Origin: Russula earlei
Lineage: Eukaryota; Basidiomycota; Agaricomycetes; Russulales; Russulaceae
Reading direction: 5' to 3'
NCBI GenBank assembly: GCA_025769875.1
Contig: JAGFNK010000254.1
Location: 1-64,000 of the forward strand
Length of the DNA stretch: 64,000 bases
The stretch's first letter is position 1. Every line of letters starts with the position of its first letter. The position numbers and the translations under genes are program-made. Below, piece after piece: positions 22,923-32,847 of this stretch. The notes under the pieces are model-generated. The model did no database searches. It was not told the DNA's origin and saw nothing but the letters and a program-made list of their open reading frames with translations.

Positions 22923-25900
22923 TCACGGCTTCACGCGTTTATAATATAGGATATATGCTGGCTTGCCCTGCCATGACAGAATGGGTCAATGGACCCATCA
23001 TTGGAGAATCAAGCACAGTAGATGCAACTCACGACAACTTCCTTTGCACTGGCCTGTGTTACGCGGCTATCGTCGCAATATAGCCAGCCACCTCTAGAGG
23101 CAATAAAAGCGGTATCTACGGGTTTAAGCCACGTGATGAGAAGCACAACTTCATGTGCAAAGGAAAAAAAAAAAAAAAAAAAACACAACATACAGTGTCC
23201 ACTGCTCAGGCTTCCGAAGTGGTTCGTCACTGCGTACAGATCGTAACGGTATGGAGGTATCTGCAAACGGGGGTCATCTGGCGGGTACGTCTGCGCGCCC
23301 GCACGGTCGATTCCGGGAGGGAGAGGTGGGGGCATGTAGTTGGTCAAGTCTAAGCCTTTGAGCGGGAAGTCGACGTGTTTTTCAATCTTGTCCGTGAAAG
23401 GACCTTTGAACGAGAAGCGTTTCAGGTGAATGAGTAACACGGGCGGGAGTCGAGAAAGGGAGAGCGTCTTGGTTGCTTTACGTAGTGTTTTGCATTGCGG
23501 ACAGTTCCTGTCCAGAATTTTGAGTGAGATGGGCCTATTAAGGCGAGCGCAAAAAAAGGCTACGAAGACTCACCACGCATCTGACTTTTCCATGACTTCG
23601 GTCTTGACAAATGCATCAAGACATTGTTGTATGTCAACCTTATTGTTCTTGGTCGATGGTATTGGCAGGGACAGATACATAAAACTATTATACGTTGTTG
23701 ACGTCTGTGTCAAAGAAAACCATTTGGTGGGCTGCAAAACAAATGGGGGAGTTCAACTTGCCTTGTGACAAGTCATGCATTCTAACCGATTCCGGAACTG
23801 TCCCTGGAAAAAGTCGACGACGATGCTATCATTGCGCATGCGATAGATCTTCCACTCCTGTTCGCTCGCGATCTGTTGCGGGAGCTTCTCGAGCTCCTCT
23901 TCCCGAGCATGAGTCACCTCAGACGCCGGCTTGTTGAGGATACGATTCAAGTCTTCGTGCAATCCATCCAGTAAGAAGCTCAGGAACTCCTGAGAATCGT
24001 GCTGCTCTGAACCACCAAACTGCGCGGCATGCAGGCAGATCGAACGCTGATACCAAAATCAACCGATCAATCCTTGAGACTGGAAGGACAATGCATACAC
24101 GGAATTGAAAAGGCGAAATATACGGCATTTCTCCATGCCACAGATCATGCAAGATGCTCGAAAAGGCATATACAAGGTTGCCCTTGGTCCCTAACGGGTT
24201 CACCATGTTGACAGCGCTTTTCCACCGACCGTCTGTGCAGAATTCGTGAGTGCCCTACGTCCCATTCAATACAGCAAAGAGAGTGACAACACACCTGTAA
24301 AGAACCGCGCGAAAGGTACCGTGGCGCTTAAGCACTGAATAGTCGAGTTCATATAACACGTATTCCCTAGATTCTTCAGGCCCATTGTACCGATCTGCAC
24401 GTCCCCCCAGTACGTCACCGGGTACTCTGAGGGGATTGTTGGGGGTGGCGGTCCCACCATAGGGACGGAGAATGAATGGGCATGAGTCCGCGGACGTTCT
24501 TTGGGAGCCGCGGCAGCAGGCGGGGGCCGAAGGATGTGCTGTGCCGAGAGGTCAGGATAGTCGATAGGTGCGCGAGCAGCGAAACCTGCGCCCGTGAGCG
24601 CGAGGGCCTCCTGAGACTGATCGTGAAAATCTGAACGCCGGCGGGAGAGTGACACGGGATGGAGCGACGCTTGAGGAGGCGAGACGAGGCCATAGTTGCC
24701 TGCAGAGCCATTGAAAGAGGAACCAGAACCGTGTGGAATAACAGTGCGTGCAATCTGCGGGTATTGGATGGGGCCATTAGGCATCCCTTGAGGTATCGTT
24801 GGAGAGGAGAGCTGTATAACCCGTGAGGATAAGGACAGGACGATTCCGATAACGGGCCTGAAAACTTACCCCTTCAGACAAGGTACGAGGAAATGCACTT
24901 AGCGACGAAGCGGAAGGCGCAGGGGTGATAGTGGGTTTGCGCTGCAAACGGCGGATAGTTTCTGAGGGAAGGTCACTAGATTCGGGAGGGCTACGAAGGG
25001 AACGAGAACGAGGTTAACACACTGACACGAAACGGTCAACTAAGGAAACCCTTACCGTGGCGATGCGAGACTCTGATCGAAGGAGCGGCGCGGGTGGTTG
25101 TCGGACGTAGGTAGCGGGCGAGCCTCAGGCATAGAGTCTGTTCCTGCCCTGGTCCGATTTGGCAAGGGACTGCGCGGTGCTGTAGGGAGAGGCCTGAAAG
25201 TGTCCGGTTTGGGACTTGTCGTACCGACACCTGGTGACGAGGAATACAACACCTGAGGATGCTGGGATGCTGGCGGCTGCGGCGATGGTGGCATATACAC
25301 CTCTGTGGCTTGTGGTGTTACCACAGGGATGGGTGCCGATGAGGGAAGTAGAGGCGCCTCCGCTACCTCGAGTTCTTGGACTCCAAAATCCCGCTTCCAC
25401 GCTTCCAAGCCACCAATGAGCAGCACAGGCACACGCTTGAGGATCTTACGGAATGCGGTCTCGTATATCGCACATATGAGCCTGGAGAGCGGCGCATCGG
25501 GCGGTCCTGGTGTCTCGGAAGCCTCGTCATAGATGGCAATGAGATCAAACTTGTCGCGGTTACAAAACAAAACCCACTCATCCCGTGGGGCAACGGTGAG
25601 CGAGTCTTCGATTGTCTCGCCGCTTACGCTGTGAACGTGTACACAATGCCGTTAGCATTCAGGCAAAGGGAGGACTGCGAAAGAAGACCAGAGGCTCACT
25701 TCTCACGGAGGAGTACGGATGGCTCGATACATATAACGGCATCGCCGCATATGTGTTCATGATCGAATGCCTCCCGCGGGCGTACGTCGAGCATAAGTAT
25801 CTTGAGCTCATTCCGGTACATATAATCGTGCAGCTCACGTGGCTTTGCCATGCTCTTTACATGGGGCTCGGCAGGAGGAACGAGCGGCGAGCCGGACCTG

Positions 25901-27177
25901 CGAAAGCCGAGTGGCCGCTTTACTGGGGATGCGGGCCGACTCGCGAAATGGTCTGCGACGGGAGTAATAGGTGTACTTGATGGACGCGGGCCCAGGTCGA
26001 CGGGGAGGATGGGGAAAGACTTTGTGCGAGGACTAGGAGAATTGTCACCAGCCTGGTGAGCACTACCTGGCCGATGAGAGGCTTGTCCACTCGACGTGTC
26101 GGGACGGGTGTCAGCATCAGAGACGGCTCGTCGCCTATCAATCTCTTCAAGTTCATCGATGGAGGGGAACGTATGGGAAAACTCTACTGGAGTAACGAAA
26201 GACGTGCGTGGAGATGAAGAGGCTGAGGACGTCGGCGATGGAGGGCCGAAAGCGGAAGGGGATACAAAGGAGTGGGATGTAGATGTAGGTGGCGTGCTCG
26301 ATGTCCTTGACGATGTCGATGCGCTGTGACTGATGGGGGGCGATAATAGAGAAAGAGATTGTAAGGAGTTTCTGGTTGTCCGCGCGCCATCAGAGGACGT
26401 AGATGTGGGCGAGAGCGGTATTGCCGAGGCGGAGGGAAGCTCTCTGGAGACGCGTTTTGTAGTGCTCACCGACAAGCCGGCATCCTGCAAAGACCGCATT
26501 CGATCTGCAATACTTCCTCCAGACAACTTCTGTACCCCATTTTCTTGGGGTGGTGAACGGTGACCATTGAGTCTGGGGGGGGGCTTGTAAGAACGTAGAT
26601 GATTGGGGACGGAAGAAGGCTTACTGGGTGGCTTCGGATCTTTCAGCTTGACTTAATCTACTTTCGATAGCATGCGCACGTTGCGTAAGGTCGCTTCCCT
26701 CACGCTAAAGGACATGAAGAAGGCAGAAAAGGGGGCGAAAAGCGTGCCACACACCTGCTGGAAGTCTGCGAACTCCTTCCATAGCACACCTCGCTTTCCT
26801 GGAACGCTCTCTGCCTTGAACTCTGCGCTATCCATGAAAACCTGGGTAAGGCTTGCGGCCTTTGTGAAGGCACCGAGAGCACCCTTGAGGTCTCCGGCGT
26901 TTTCGCGTGATTGGGCAAGGGATATCTGACCCTTCGCGGAACGAATGAGGGAAAGGGCGGATACACCTCGACTTCCGCGTTGTGCCTGTTGTTTCGCTTG
27001 TTCTTTAATCTCTGCCACGGACATGTCTTCCGAGGGCTTCGCGAGACCGTTAAGTGAGGCTTTGTGGAGTAATAAGTACATGATATGATGATGGGAGGAA
27101 AGAAGCTGACGGGGAGTAGTTGAGGAGGCAGGGAAAGAGGAAGTTGGTGAAGCCGGGGAAACTGTAAGAGTGGGCAT
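22923..27177 (-). CDS. DOA4: Rhodanese-USP ubiquitin hydrolase (Doa4/Ubp4/USP8-like)
   Basis: Cysteine deubiquitinase expected to act at endosomes, recovering ubiquitin from cargo. Start ATG 27177; stop TGA 22925-22923. The N-terminus has a USP8-dimer/MIT-like helical domain (SLNGLAKPSEDMSVAEIKEQ, then LIRSAKGQISLAQSRENAGD and, after an intron, REGSDLTQRAHAIESRL). A rhodanese domain follows (LKILMLDVRPREAFDHEHI, NEWVLFCNRDKFDLIAIYDE, VPVLLIGGLEAWKRDFG). After a long Ser/Pro linker the USP domain begins at about 24380: MGLKNLGNTCYMNSTIQCL with the catalytic Cys codon near 24357. It continues with HDSQEFLSFLLDGLHEDLN, LLIHLKRFSFKG, the catalytic His in LSSGHYTAF (codon 23197-23195, split from YTAF by a 78-nt intron) and WLYCDDSRV. 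It ends GKPAYILYYKRVKP from a short last exon (22967-22923). All catalytic residues are visible. It converges on SNT2. Confidence 0.92.
23164..23183 (+). repeat. A20 homopolymer inside a USP intron
   Basis: Twenty consecutive A on the plus strand, hence T20 in the sense strand of the intron 23193-23116 that separates the catalytic His exon from the next. It replaces the usual short pyrimidine tract and is likely length-variable. Confidence 0.9.
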
Positions 27178-28401
27178 TTTCTGACCGCTGCTGTGAAGTG
27201 AGGAGGTGGATTAGAGGGCGTAGAGTAAATGAAGAGAGAAAATAAGGATAAAATCAAGAGAGTGCAAGAAATGCGGTCTCTGACAGATTCATGGATCGCT
27301 CACAGCACAGCACGGCGCTCCAGCCGCGGTCAGCGTCGGCGTGACTGGCCAGTCACTGCCTTTTCGTTTCACACACGAAGGACCTCAACAACTCGACGGT
27401 GAACAGCGAGGGATACGGGCCTTATTAGGTGACAGCGACCGGCAGATACATCATCAAGTTGCAGAGTTGCAGAAATCCGCGGTTGCCTGCGACCCGAAAC
27501 TGAAAGCCATCCCGAACACAACAACAGTATACGTTCATGCCTCAGTTCCCACCTCTCCAAATCATCAAGGTTGATTGTTTGTGGAACCATCTTTTACCTG
27601 TGTATGGCTTCTTGAGCGTCCGCAATTGATTTCAGTAATCATGTTGGGCAACATGTAATACCTGTTTATTCGCAGTGGTAGTGACTCTACAGACAAGATC
27701 TACTACATGACCTATGCCATTGAATGTGGCCTTACTTTATACAAGTCCTTGGTAAATACAGACATTGAGTTCAGAGAGCATCTTCCTCACTACAATCTAA
27801 TCATATGTGCCTGATATGCTTAGTCTGGGGCAAAATGCCAGGTTCATAATAAAAAAAAGACCTGTGGTTTTTCTTTTTATTCTGGAACCCCCTTGAGCAC
27901 ACATTACATGCCAAAAATAATATAACATCTTGATGTACCCCCATTTTTCTTTGCTAGAAAGAAAAAAAAGAACTTGATAATATAACTTACAAGGTTTGTC
28001 ATTTGAGCAGATACAGGAGAAAGTGAAAGTGCCAAGACTGCTGAGTTACCACTGATCTATATGATAGTTTTACAACTTGTCAAGATATTGCAATTCTGAT
28101 ATTTTCAAAGTGAATTGATTTTATAAGCTTGTCAAAAGGACAAGAATAAAATGGTGATTATCAAATCTCACAAGCAGCTACTACATGCCTATAGCACCAA
28201 CTTTCAAGCCAAGCTTGCAAACATACCTTTGGCACTTTGTTGCAGCTAGAATAAATGGTACAGTAACAGGATACACTAAGCTCCTTCACCTCTGAGTTGC
28301 AGTACATTTGACACCACAGCAGGGGCCTTCTTTCTGATCCTGGTTGAGTGCAACAAAATGCTTCTGCCGGAGCCCGAGGGGACCTTCGATGTGGGAAGAC
28401 A
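27178..28401. other. Intergenic, AT-rich, no gene supported
   Basis: About 1.2 kb. The first 400 bases are of genic composition and contain the USP upstream region. From about 27600 to 28300 the DNA turns markedly AT-rich, with A/T runs, unlike the neighbouring genes, and resembles an old transposon remnant. I recognise no terminal repeats or domain. Confidence 0.4.
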
Positions 28402-28570
28402 TCATAACCTGGACATAGCAACTTCTTCGGACGGATTTTCCTCCTTCGTGTACCGCTCACGAACGGTCACCACAATGTCGACGATACTTCCGAAAATTAA
28501 GATCAAAGAGATGATCTGACCAAAGCCCCAGGCATCTTCGCCAGGCTGTATATTTGGGCGATTGCGGTGG
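28402..28570 (-). pseudogene. C-terminal fragment of a fungal multi-pass membrane protein
   Basis: A minus-strand frame reads RNRPNIQPGEDAWGFGQII then a hydrophobic LILIFGSIVDIVV and a charged tail ending MSRL at a TGA (28404-28402). The pattern of an N-x-I...E-D-x-W-x-F-G-Q-I motif before a final membrane segment is common at the C-terminus of Agaricomycete integral membrane proteins. Nothing upstream to 28712 continues the frame, so it looks like a leftover last exon, perhaps of a relative of the next gene. Confidence 0.45.
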
Positions 28571-28712
28571 ACCTAGATTCTCCCTCAGTACGCTTTTTTT
28601 GGGTGCGAACGGCACGATGCATACGATCAACTCGAGGGTCGCAACACCATATACAGCCGATCTAACGTATTAGGAAAGTTAGAACTTGATATATAAGGGC
28701 GATCCCAAAAAT

Positions 28713-29573
28713 TTACACAACAGAAAGGGTCACAAATGCGGGTACAGGTCTGTGGGCGTCAGTTTGTTCTGGCTGTTCTGGCTGCGAGGCTAATTGTTCT
28801 GTGTCTCTGTGTTGCTCTTGCCATTCTGGGCCAGTTACGGCCTTCCGCATTTTGTCTTGGATATTCGTGCGCAGTTCCTTCATGTTCGTGCGCAGCTCTT
28901 CCATGTAATAAACTGAGAGGATGACGCCAAACCTGAACAACAGCATGCATGCTGTTAAGATAAGGTAAATGATGAACAGGACCCGTAACCAGGTCACTGT
29001 CGCCCTGACGTTGGCGAAGAATAGAACGTATTTCACAAGGTGGTTGCACTCTGGCTGTGATCCGAAGTTACCGTCTTTGATCCATACGTATAATAACCAG
29101 ACGGTGAATAGCACGGTGGAGAAAGTCTGAACCGCGATGAAGATCTTCATCCCGAGATCGCGACTGGAAGATCGGATGAATCTTCTCTGGCCTATAGAAC
29201 CTGTGAGCGTTTCGATCATGACAACTTGGTTTGGCAGAGATCGTACCGTATTCATAGACGAGGTTGAGGCAGAATATGATTTGCATCACAAATATTGCAT
29301 GATACAGGTCTAATTGCTCCTGGAAGGTTTGGATAACGGCAGTCATGACGAGACCAAGTCCATAAAGGACGGAATTCTTGTATAGACCATCCAAAAGTTC
29401 AGTCGCAGTTTCGGGTGTTAGTGCAGTCAGGAGTATGGTCGTGTAGAAGTTGATGCGCGTCTACAAAGGTGATAACGGTGAACCATTAGACAACATGGAG
29501 TCAATCGTGGTGCGCGCGGGCTGACCCCTATTCCTGCGATGTCAGGGTTTGAATTGATGCACTGATCAGCCAT
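28713..29573 (-). CDS. Small multi-pass membrane protein, unknown function
   Basis: Three exons, 29573-29526, 29460-29247 and 29200-28713, join in frame to 249 residues starting MADQCINSNPDIAGIG. At least five hydrophobic segments are visible: INFYTTILLTAL, VLYGLGLVMTAVI, AIFVMQIIFCLNLVY, IFIAVQTFSTVLFTVWLLYV and LFIIYLILTACMLLFRFGV. The last is followed by a charged amphipathic tail with a repeated ELRTN unit and a Gln/Pro-rich end. The N-terminal CINSNPDIAGIG-TRINFY signature recurs in a lineage-expanded family of basidiomycete membrane proteins without assigned function. Splice signals are clean (GTCAGC...GTAG; GTACGA...ACAG), so it looks intact. Confidence 0.72.
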
Positions 29574-30314
29574 GGAAAATATCCTCTGTATAGGAATGGG
29601 TCAAAAGTTGTATTTATGACGGGGGATAAAGTCAAGCCCACATTGGTGCTTGAGATCTTGAGGGACTCTATGGCAAGTGAGGAAAACGACTGTCCGAGGA
29701 AGCTCTAGGGTAACACAGTGGGAGCTCGTTAAGTACAAGTTCTGAGCTGGCATGTCAAGCGACGCAGGCCGAGGCGAGGCATCACACGGTTGTGTTGTTG
29801 AGGCTGCATGTCAAGCACGAGGCGACGTCCGCGTGGGAACGCTCGTACCAGAAAACACACCAAAAATAAAGTGACGTTTTCAAACGGGGTGGCGTAACAT
29901 CATTCGGCATTGAAATCCGGAAAAGATAGTTCTTTGATGTCTTAACTCACGTTTTTGGGACACATGAAGCTGGTCTAAACAGACGAAAAAGACGAGGAAG
30001 CAAAGATAGGGACCGACCGTCACAGCTGTGGATGCCAAGAACGGATCCTAACGCACATTTCGATCAACCAGGTCTGTTGGTTCCTGTACAGACGGTTGAT
30101 TTCAGCTCACGGAGGAATGGGGTTCCTGACATGGTCCTAGAGGTACAGCACAGATTGAACCCCCCTCCAGAAAAAGCAGCCCTTGAATGCGATTACGATC
30201 CAGAGAACGGATGAGTGCGGTTATCGGCATTAACCTGGAGAGCAGAAGGACGAGATGGCAATAAAATAGATACAGAGCAAGGTTTCTAGAACGCGACTTG
30301 TAATGGTATCCACC
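29574..30314. other. Intergenic, nothing supported
   Basis: 741 bp between the membrane-protein start and the ALG5 stop. A 60-codon plus-strand frame at 30032-30214 has no recognisable feature and is probably chance. Confidence 0.4.
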
Positions 30315-31655
30315 TTATTCAGCCTTGAGTCTCTCCTCCATGGTGCTCCACCTCCCAAGGAGCTGATTGGCCCGGAGAACCAACAAATCGCGCAGCATTT
30401 GCAACGAGTCCCGCGCGACGCTGAGCTTGCTCCCCGCAACCTCGTGCCACGTCACGGGCACCTCAGCGACAGGGATGCGCAGCGACTTGGCGAGCAGCAG
30501 CAGCTCGACGTCAAAGATCCACGTTGCGAGGTGCTGGCGTGGGAACAGCGCGCGGGCCGCCTCGCGGGAGAACAGCTTGAACCCGCACTGCGTATCGCGG
30601 ATGTGCCCGACGCCCACGAGGCGCAAAACGGTGTGCAGGCCGTACATGAGGAAGTTGCGCAACAAGGATCGCTGAAGGCAACGTCGGCTTTGTGAAAAAA
30701 CGAAACACATTTTCGTCCAAAACAAAAAAACAAAACGCCGGGCCCCTCCTCCCCCCGCGCGTGAAAGGAGACCGACGAGGGTGAGCCCGCAGGAGAGGAG
30801 ACGTACCTTGACGACGGCCTCGGTGTTGACGAGGTGCGCCCGACTGCCGATTGCGATTCCAGCCGCGTCGCTCTCAGCGGGTGCCAGCGCATCGAGCGCA
30901 CTGAGCAGTAACTCTACGTCCGCAAAGCGGCTGGCACCATCAGCATCGGCCATGAGGAGGCGTCGCCCACGAGCATGCAACATGCCGTGGCGCACAGCGC
31001 CGCCCTTCCCGCGGTTGCGCTCGAGTTGCACCACGCGGACGTCCGCTTTTGGGTAGTGATCGGCCGCGAGCCTGAGCGCGGCTGTGGCGGTGCCATCGGA
31101 GGAACCGTCATCTATGATGAGGATCTCGAAAGTACGTTTTGGGAACGAGGCGAGGTGCTCGAGGGTAGACGAGAGCATCGACGGCAGTCGTTGAGTCTCG
31201 TTGTAGGCGGGTATGATGATGCTGAGGTCTAAGGAAGCGGCATCACGTATGGAAGGGAGTGGATGGGGAGTTTTCGGATCTTTGGGTGCGCAATAATGCT
31301 TTTCTGACGGCAGCTCGTAGAGCGGCGGGGGTGTCCACGCAAGTAGAACGAGGTATCCCTGGGAGCAGAACATGAGCACAGATGTATCGCTTGCAGGCCC
31401 ACAGACCCTTCTGAACGGGAACATGAATGGATCAGAAAGCGGCATGATAGCGTCGTGCCCATGAATGTTCGTCTTCGCCTCGGCGCACGTCGGAGTGACG
31501 GCCCACGGCTCTAAGAACAAGGATGATACTAGGATTCATCACGTCCATGCATGATTCTCCCTTCATCTACGGTGAGCAGGACTTACAAAGACGGGCATTG
31601 CAACGAGTGCGAAAAGTGCCGCGTAAGCGTGAAACTGATGTTGACTTTGATCCAT
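30315..31655 (-). CDS. ALG5: Dolichyl-phosphate beta-glucosyltransferase
   Basis: Transfers glucose from UDP-glucose to dolichyl phosphate at the ER membrane, supplying Dol-P-Glc for N-glycan precursor glucosylation. Three exons, 31655-31587, 31358-30807 and 30671-30315, give 325 residues, close to the family length. The start MDQSQHQFHAYAALFALVAM leads into a membrane anchor continued by YLVLLAWTPPPLY. The GT2 fold shows LDLSIIIPAYNETQRLPSML, FEILIIDDGSSDGTA, LERNRGKGGAVRHGML, RRLLMADADGASRFADVE (metal-binding DAD) and IGSRAHLVNTEAV. After intron 2 it shows RNFLMYGLHTVLRL, DTQCGFKLFSREAAR and FDVELLLLAKSLRIPVAEVP. Intron 1 is unusually long (228 nt) for this region. Divergent from POLD4, with a tRNA between. 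Confidence 0.95.
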
Positions 31656-31763
31656 GAAGGTTGCAGTCGCCTCAGACTGGAAGCATGTGTGGAGGAAAAA
31701 TACAGCGGGCGCCTTGAGTGTCTCACAGGATCTGGTATGGAAGACGACGACGAAAAATATGAA

Positions 31764-31837
31764 TGGCCAACGTGGGGATCGAACCCAAGACCTTCGCGTT
31801 ATTAGCACGACGCTCTAACCAACTGAGCTAGTCGGCC
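31764..31837 (-). tRNA. tRNA-Ile (anticodon AAT)
   Basis: The minus strand folds as a tRNA: acceptor GGCCGAC paired with GTTGGCC, D-arm GCTCAGTTGGTTAGAGC, anticodon arm TCGTG-CTAATAA-CGCGA with AAT, variable AGGTC, T-arm with TTCGATC, discriminator A. No intron. It sits 108 bp upstream of the ALG5 start and 95 bp from the POLD4 start. Confidence 0.95.
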
Positions 31838-31932
31838 TCAAACAAGAAAGCATTTTGTGTTGCTTACATCAGCTCTTGGTGCGGTTAAGGAAATCCAACC
31901 AACAACATTTTCATTTCAACCACGACGAGCAT

Positions 31933-32659
31933 ATGGCACCACAACGATCCAGCTCTACAACGGCACCGCGTTCCACGCGTTCTGGTGGCCTGCGACAGGG
32001 CACATTGTCCTTCACCTCTTCCAAGCGCATCGGCAGCAATGGTGTCAAAGACAGTCTCAAGGACAAGGGGAAGGCCGTGGCTGCTTCCGTGAACCCCCTT
32101 TCGATTGCACCCATTCGTGTTGGTGGAACGAAGCGCAAATACGAACCTGACTCGGAACCAGAGCATGAAGAGGTGAAGGAAACCGTTGAGGCAGTGGAGC
32201 GCGAGAGGTTGGATGCGGAGGATTCGCGATGGAACAAGGCATTTGGGTTAGCTCGGGAAAAGATGGGAAACATTCAGACTGGTTCGTCGTCTTTGCTCGT
32301 CTTCTGAGTATCTAACGTATTTTTCTGGTGCAGTTCACGCGCAGGATTTGTCGCCAGTACACCACATCTTGCGCATCTTCGACCTGTGCGTGGCGCTGTC
32401 TGCTGTTTCCGAGCCCACTCAGACGCTCTTATGTGTCGTCTAGGTCCTATGAATATGGTCCGTGCATTGGTGTGACGCGACTGGAACGTTGGGAGCGTGC
32501 AGCAGCACTCGGGCTCAATCCTCCCCCAGAGGCGAGTCCTCTCTCTTTAAATTACGTCAGTTTCGTGCTTATGACGCGCAGGTTGGAGAGATTCTGATGA
32601 CCAAAGAGGGTAGTGAGGATTCTCGGTTGATACAAAATGTTTTCCACGAGGAGGTGTAG
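31933..32659 (+). CDS. POLD4: DNA polymerase delta small subunit 4 (Cdm1/p12)
   Basis: Stabilising fourth subunit of replicative DNA polymerase delta. Exons 31933-32281, 32334-32385, 32444-32531 and 32582-32659 give 188 residues. The N-terminus has a PIP-box-like QGTLSF followed by basic residues, fitting PCNA binding; the middle is charged. The conserved C-terminal domain reads VHHILRIFDL then YGPCIGVTRLERWERAAALG, LNPPPEVGEILMTKEG and VFHEEV. The start at 31933 follows an in-frame ATATGG. The third intron uses a GC donor (GAG-GCGAGT), the only choice that keeps PPPE joined to VGEIL. It is divergent from ALG5 and followed 188 bp later by the monooxygenase. Confidence 0.9.
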
Positions 32660-32847
32660 GATTAGGCCTGACCTGTCTCCCTGTACACCCGTCCTTGCAT
32701 ACGTGTGAGCTGATTTGGCTTTGTTTGATGAATCGAGATGGTCCGTCCGGTCAACTCGTCCGTCCGATCAACTCGTTTAATTCATATCCATATATTATAT
32801 TATATAACCCCCCCTTGCCAGCCATCTGCAATCCATCATTCACCCCA

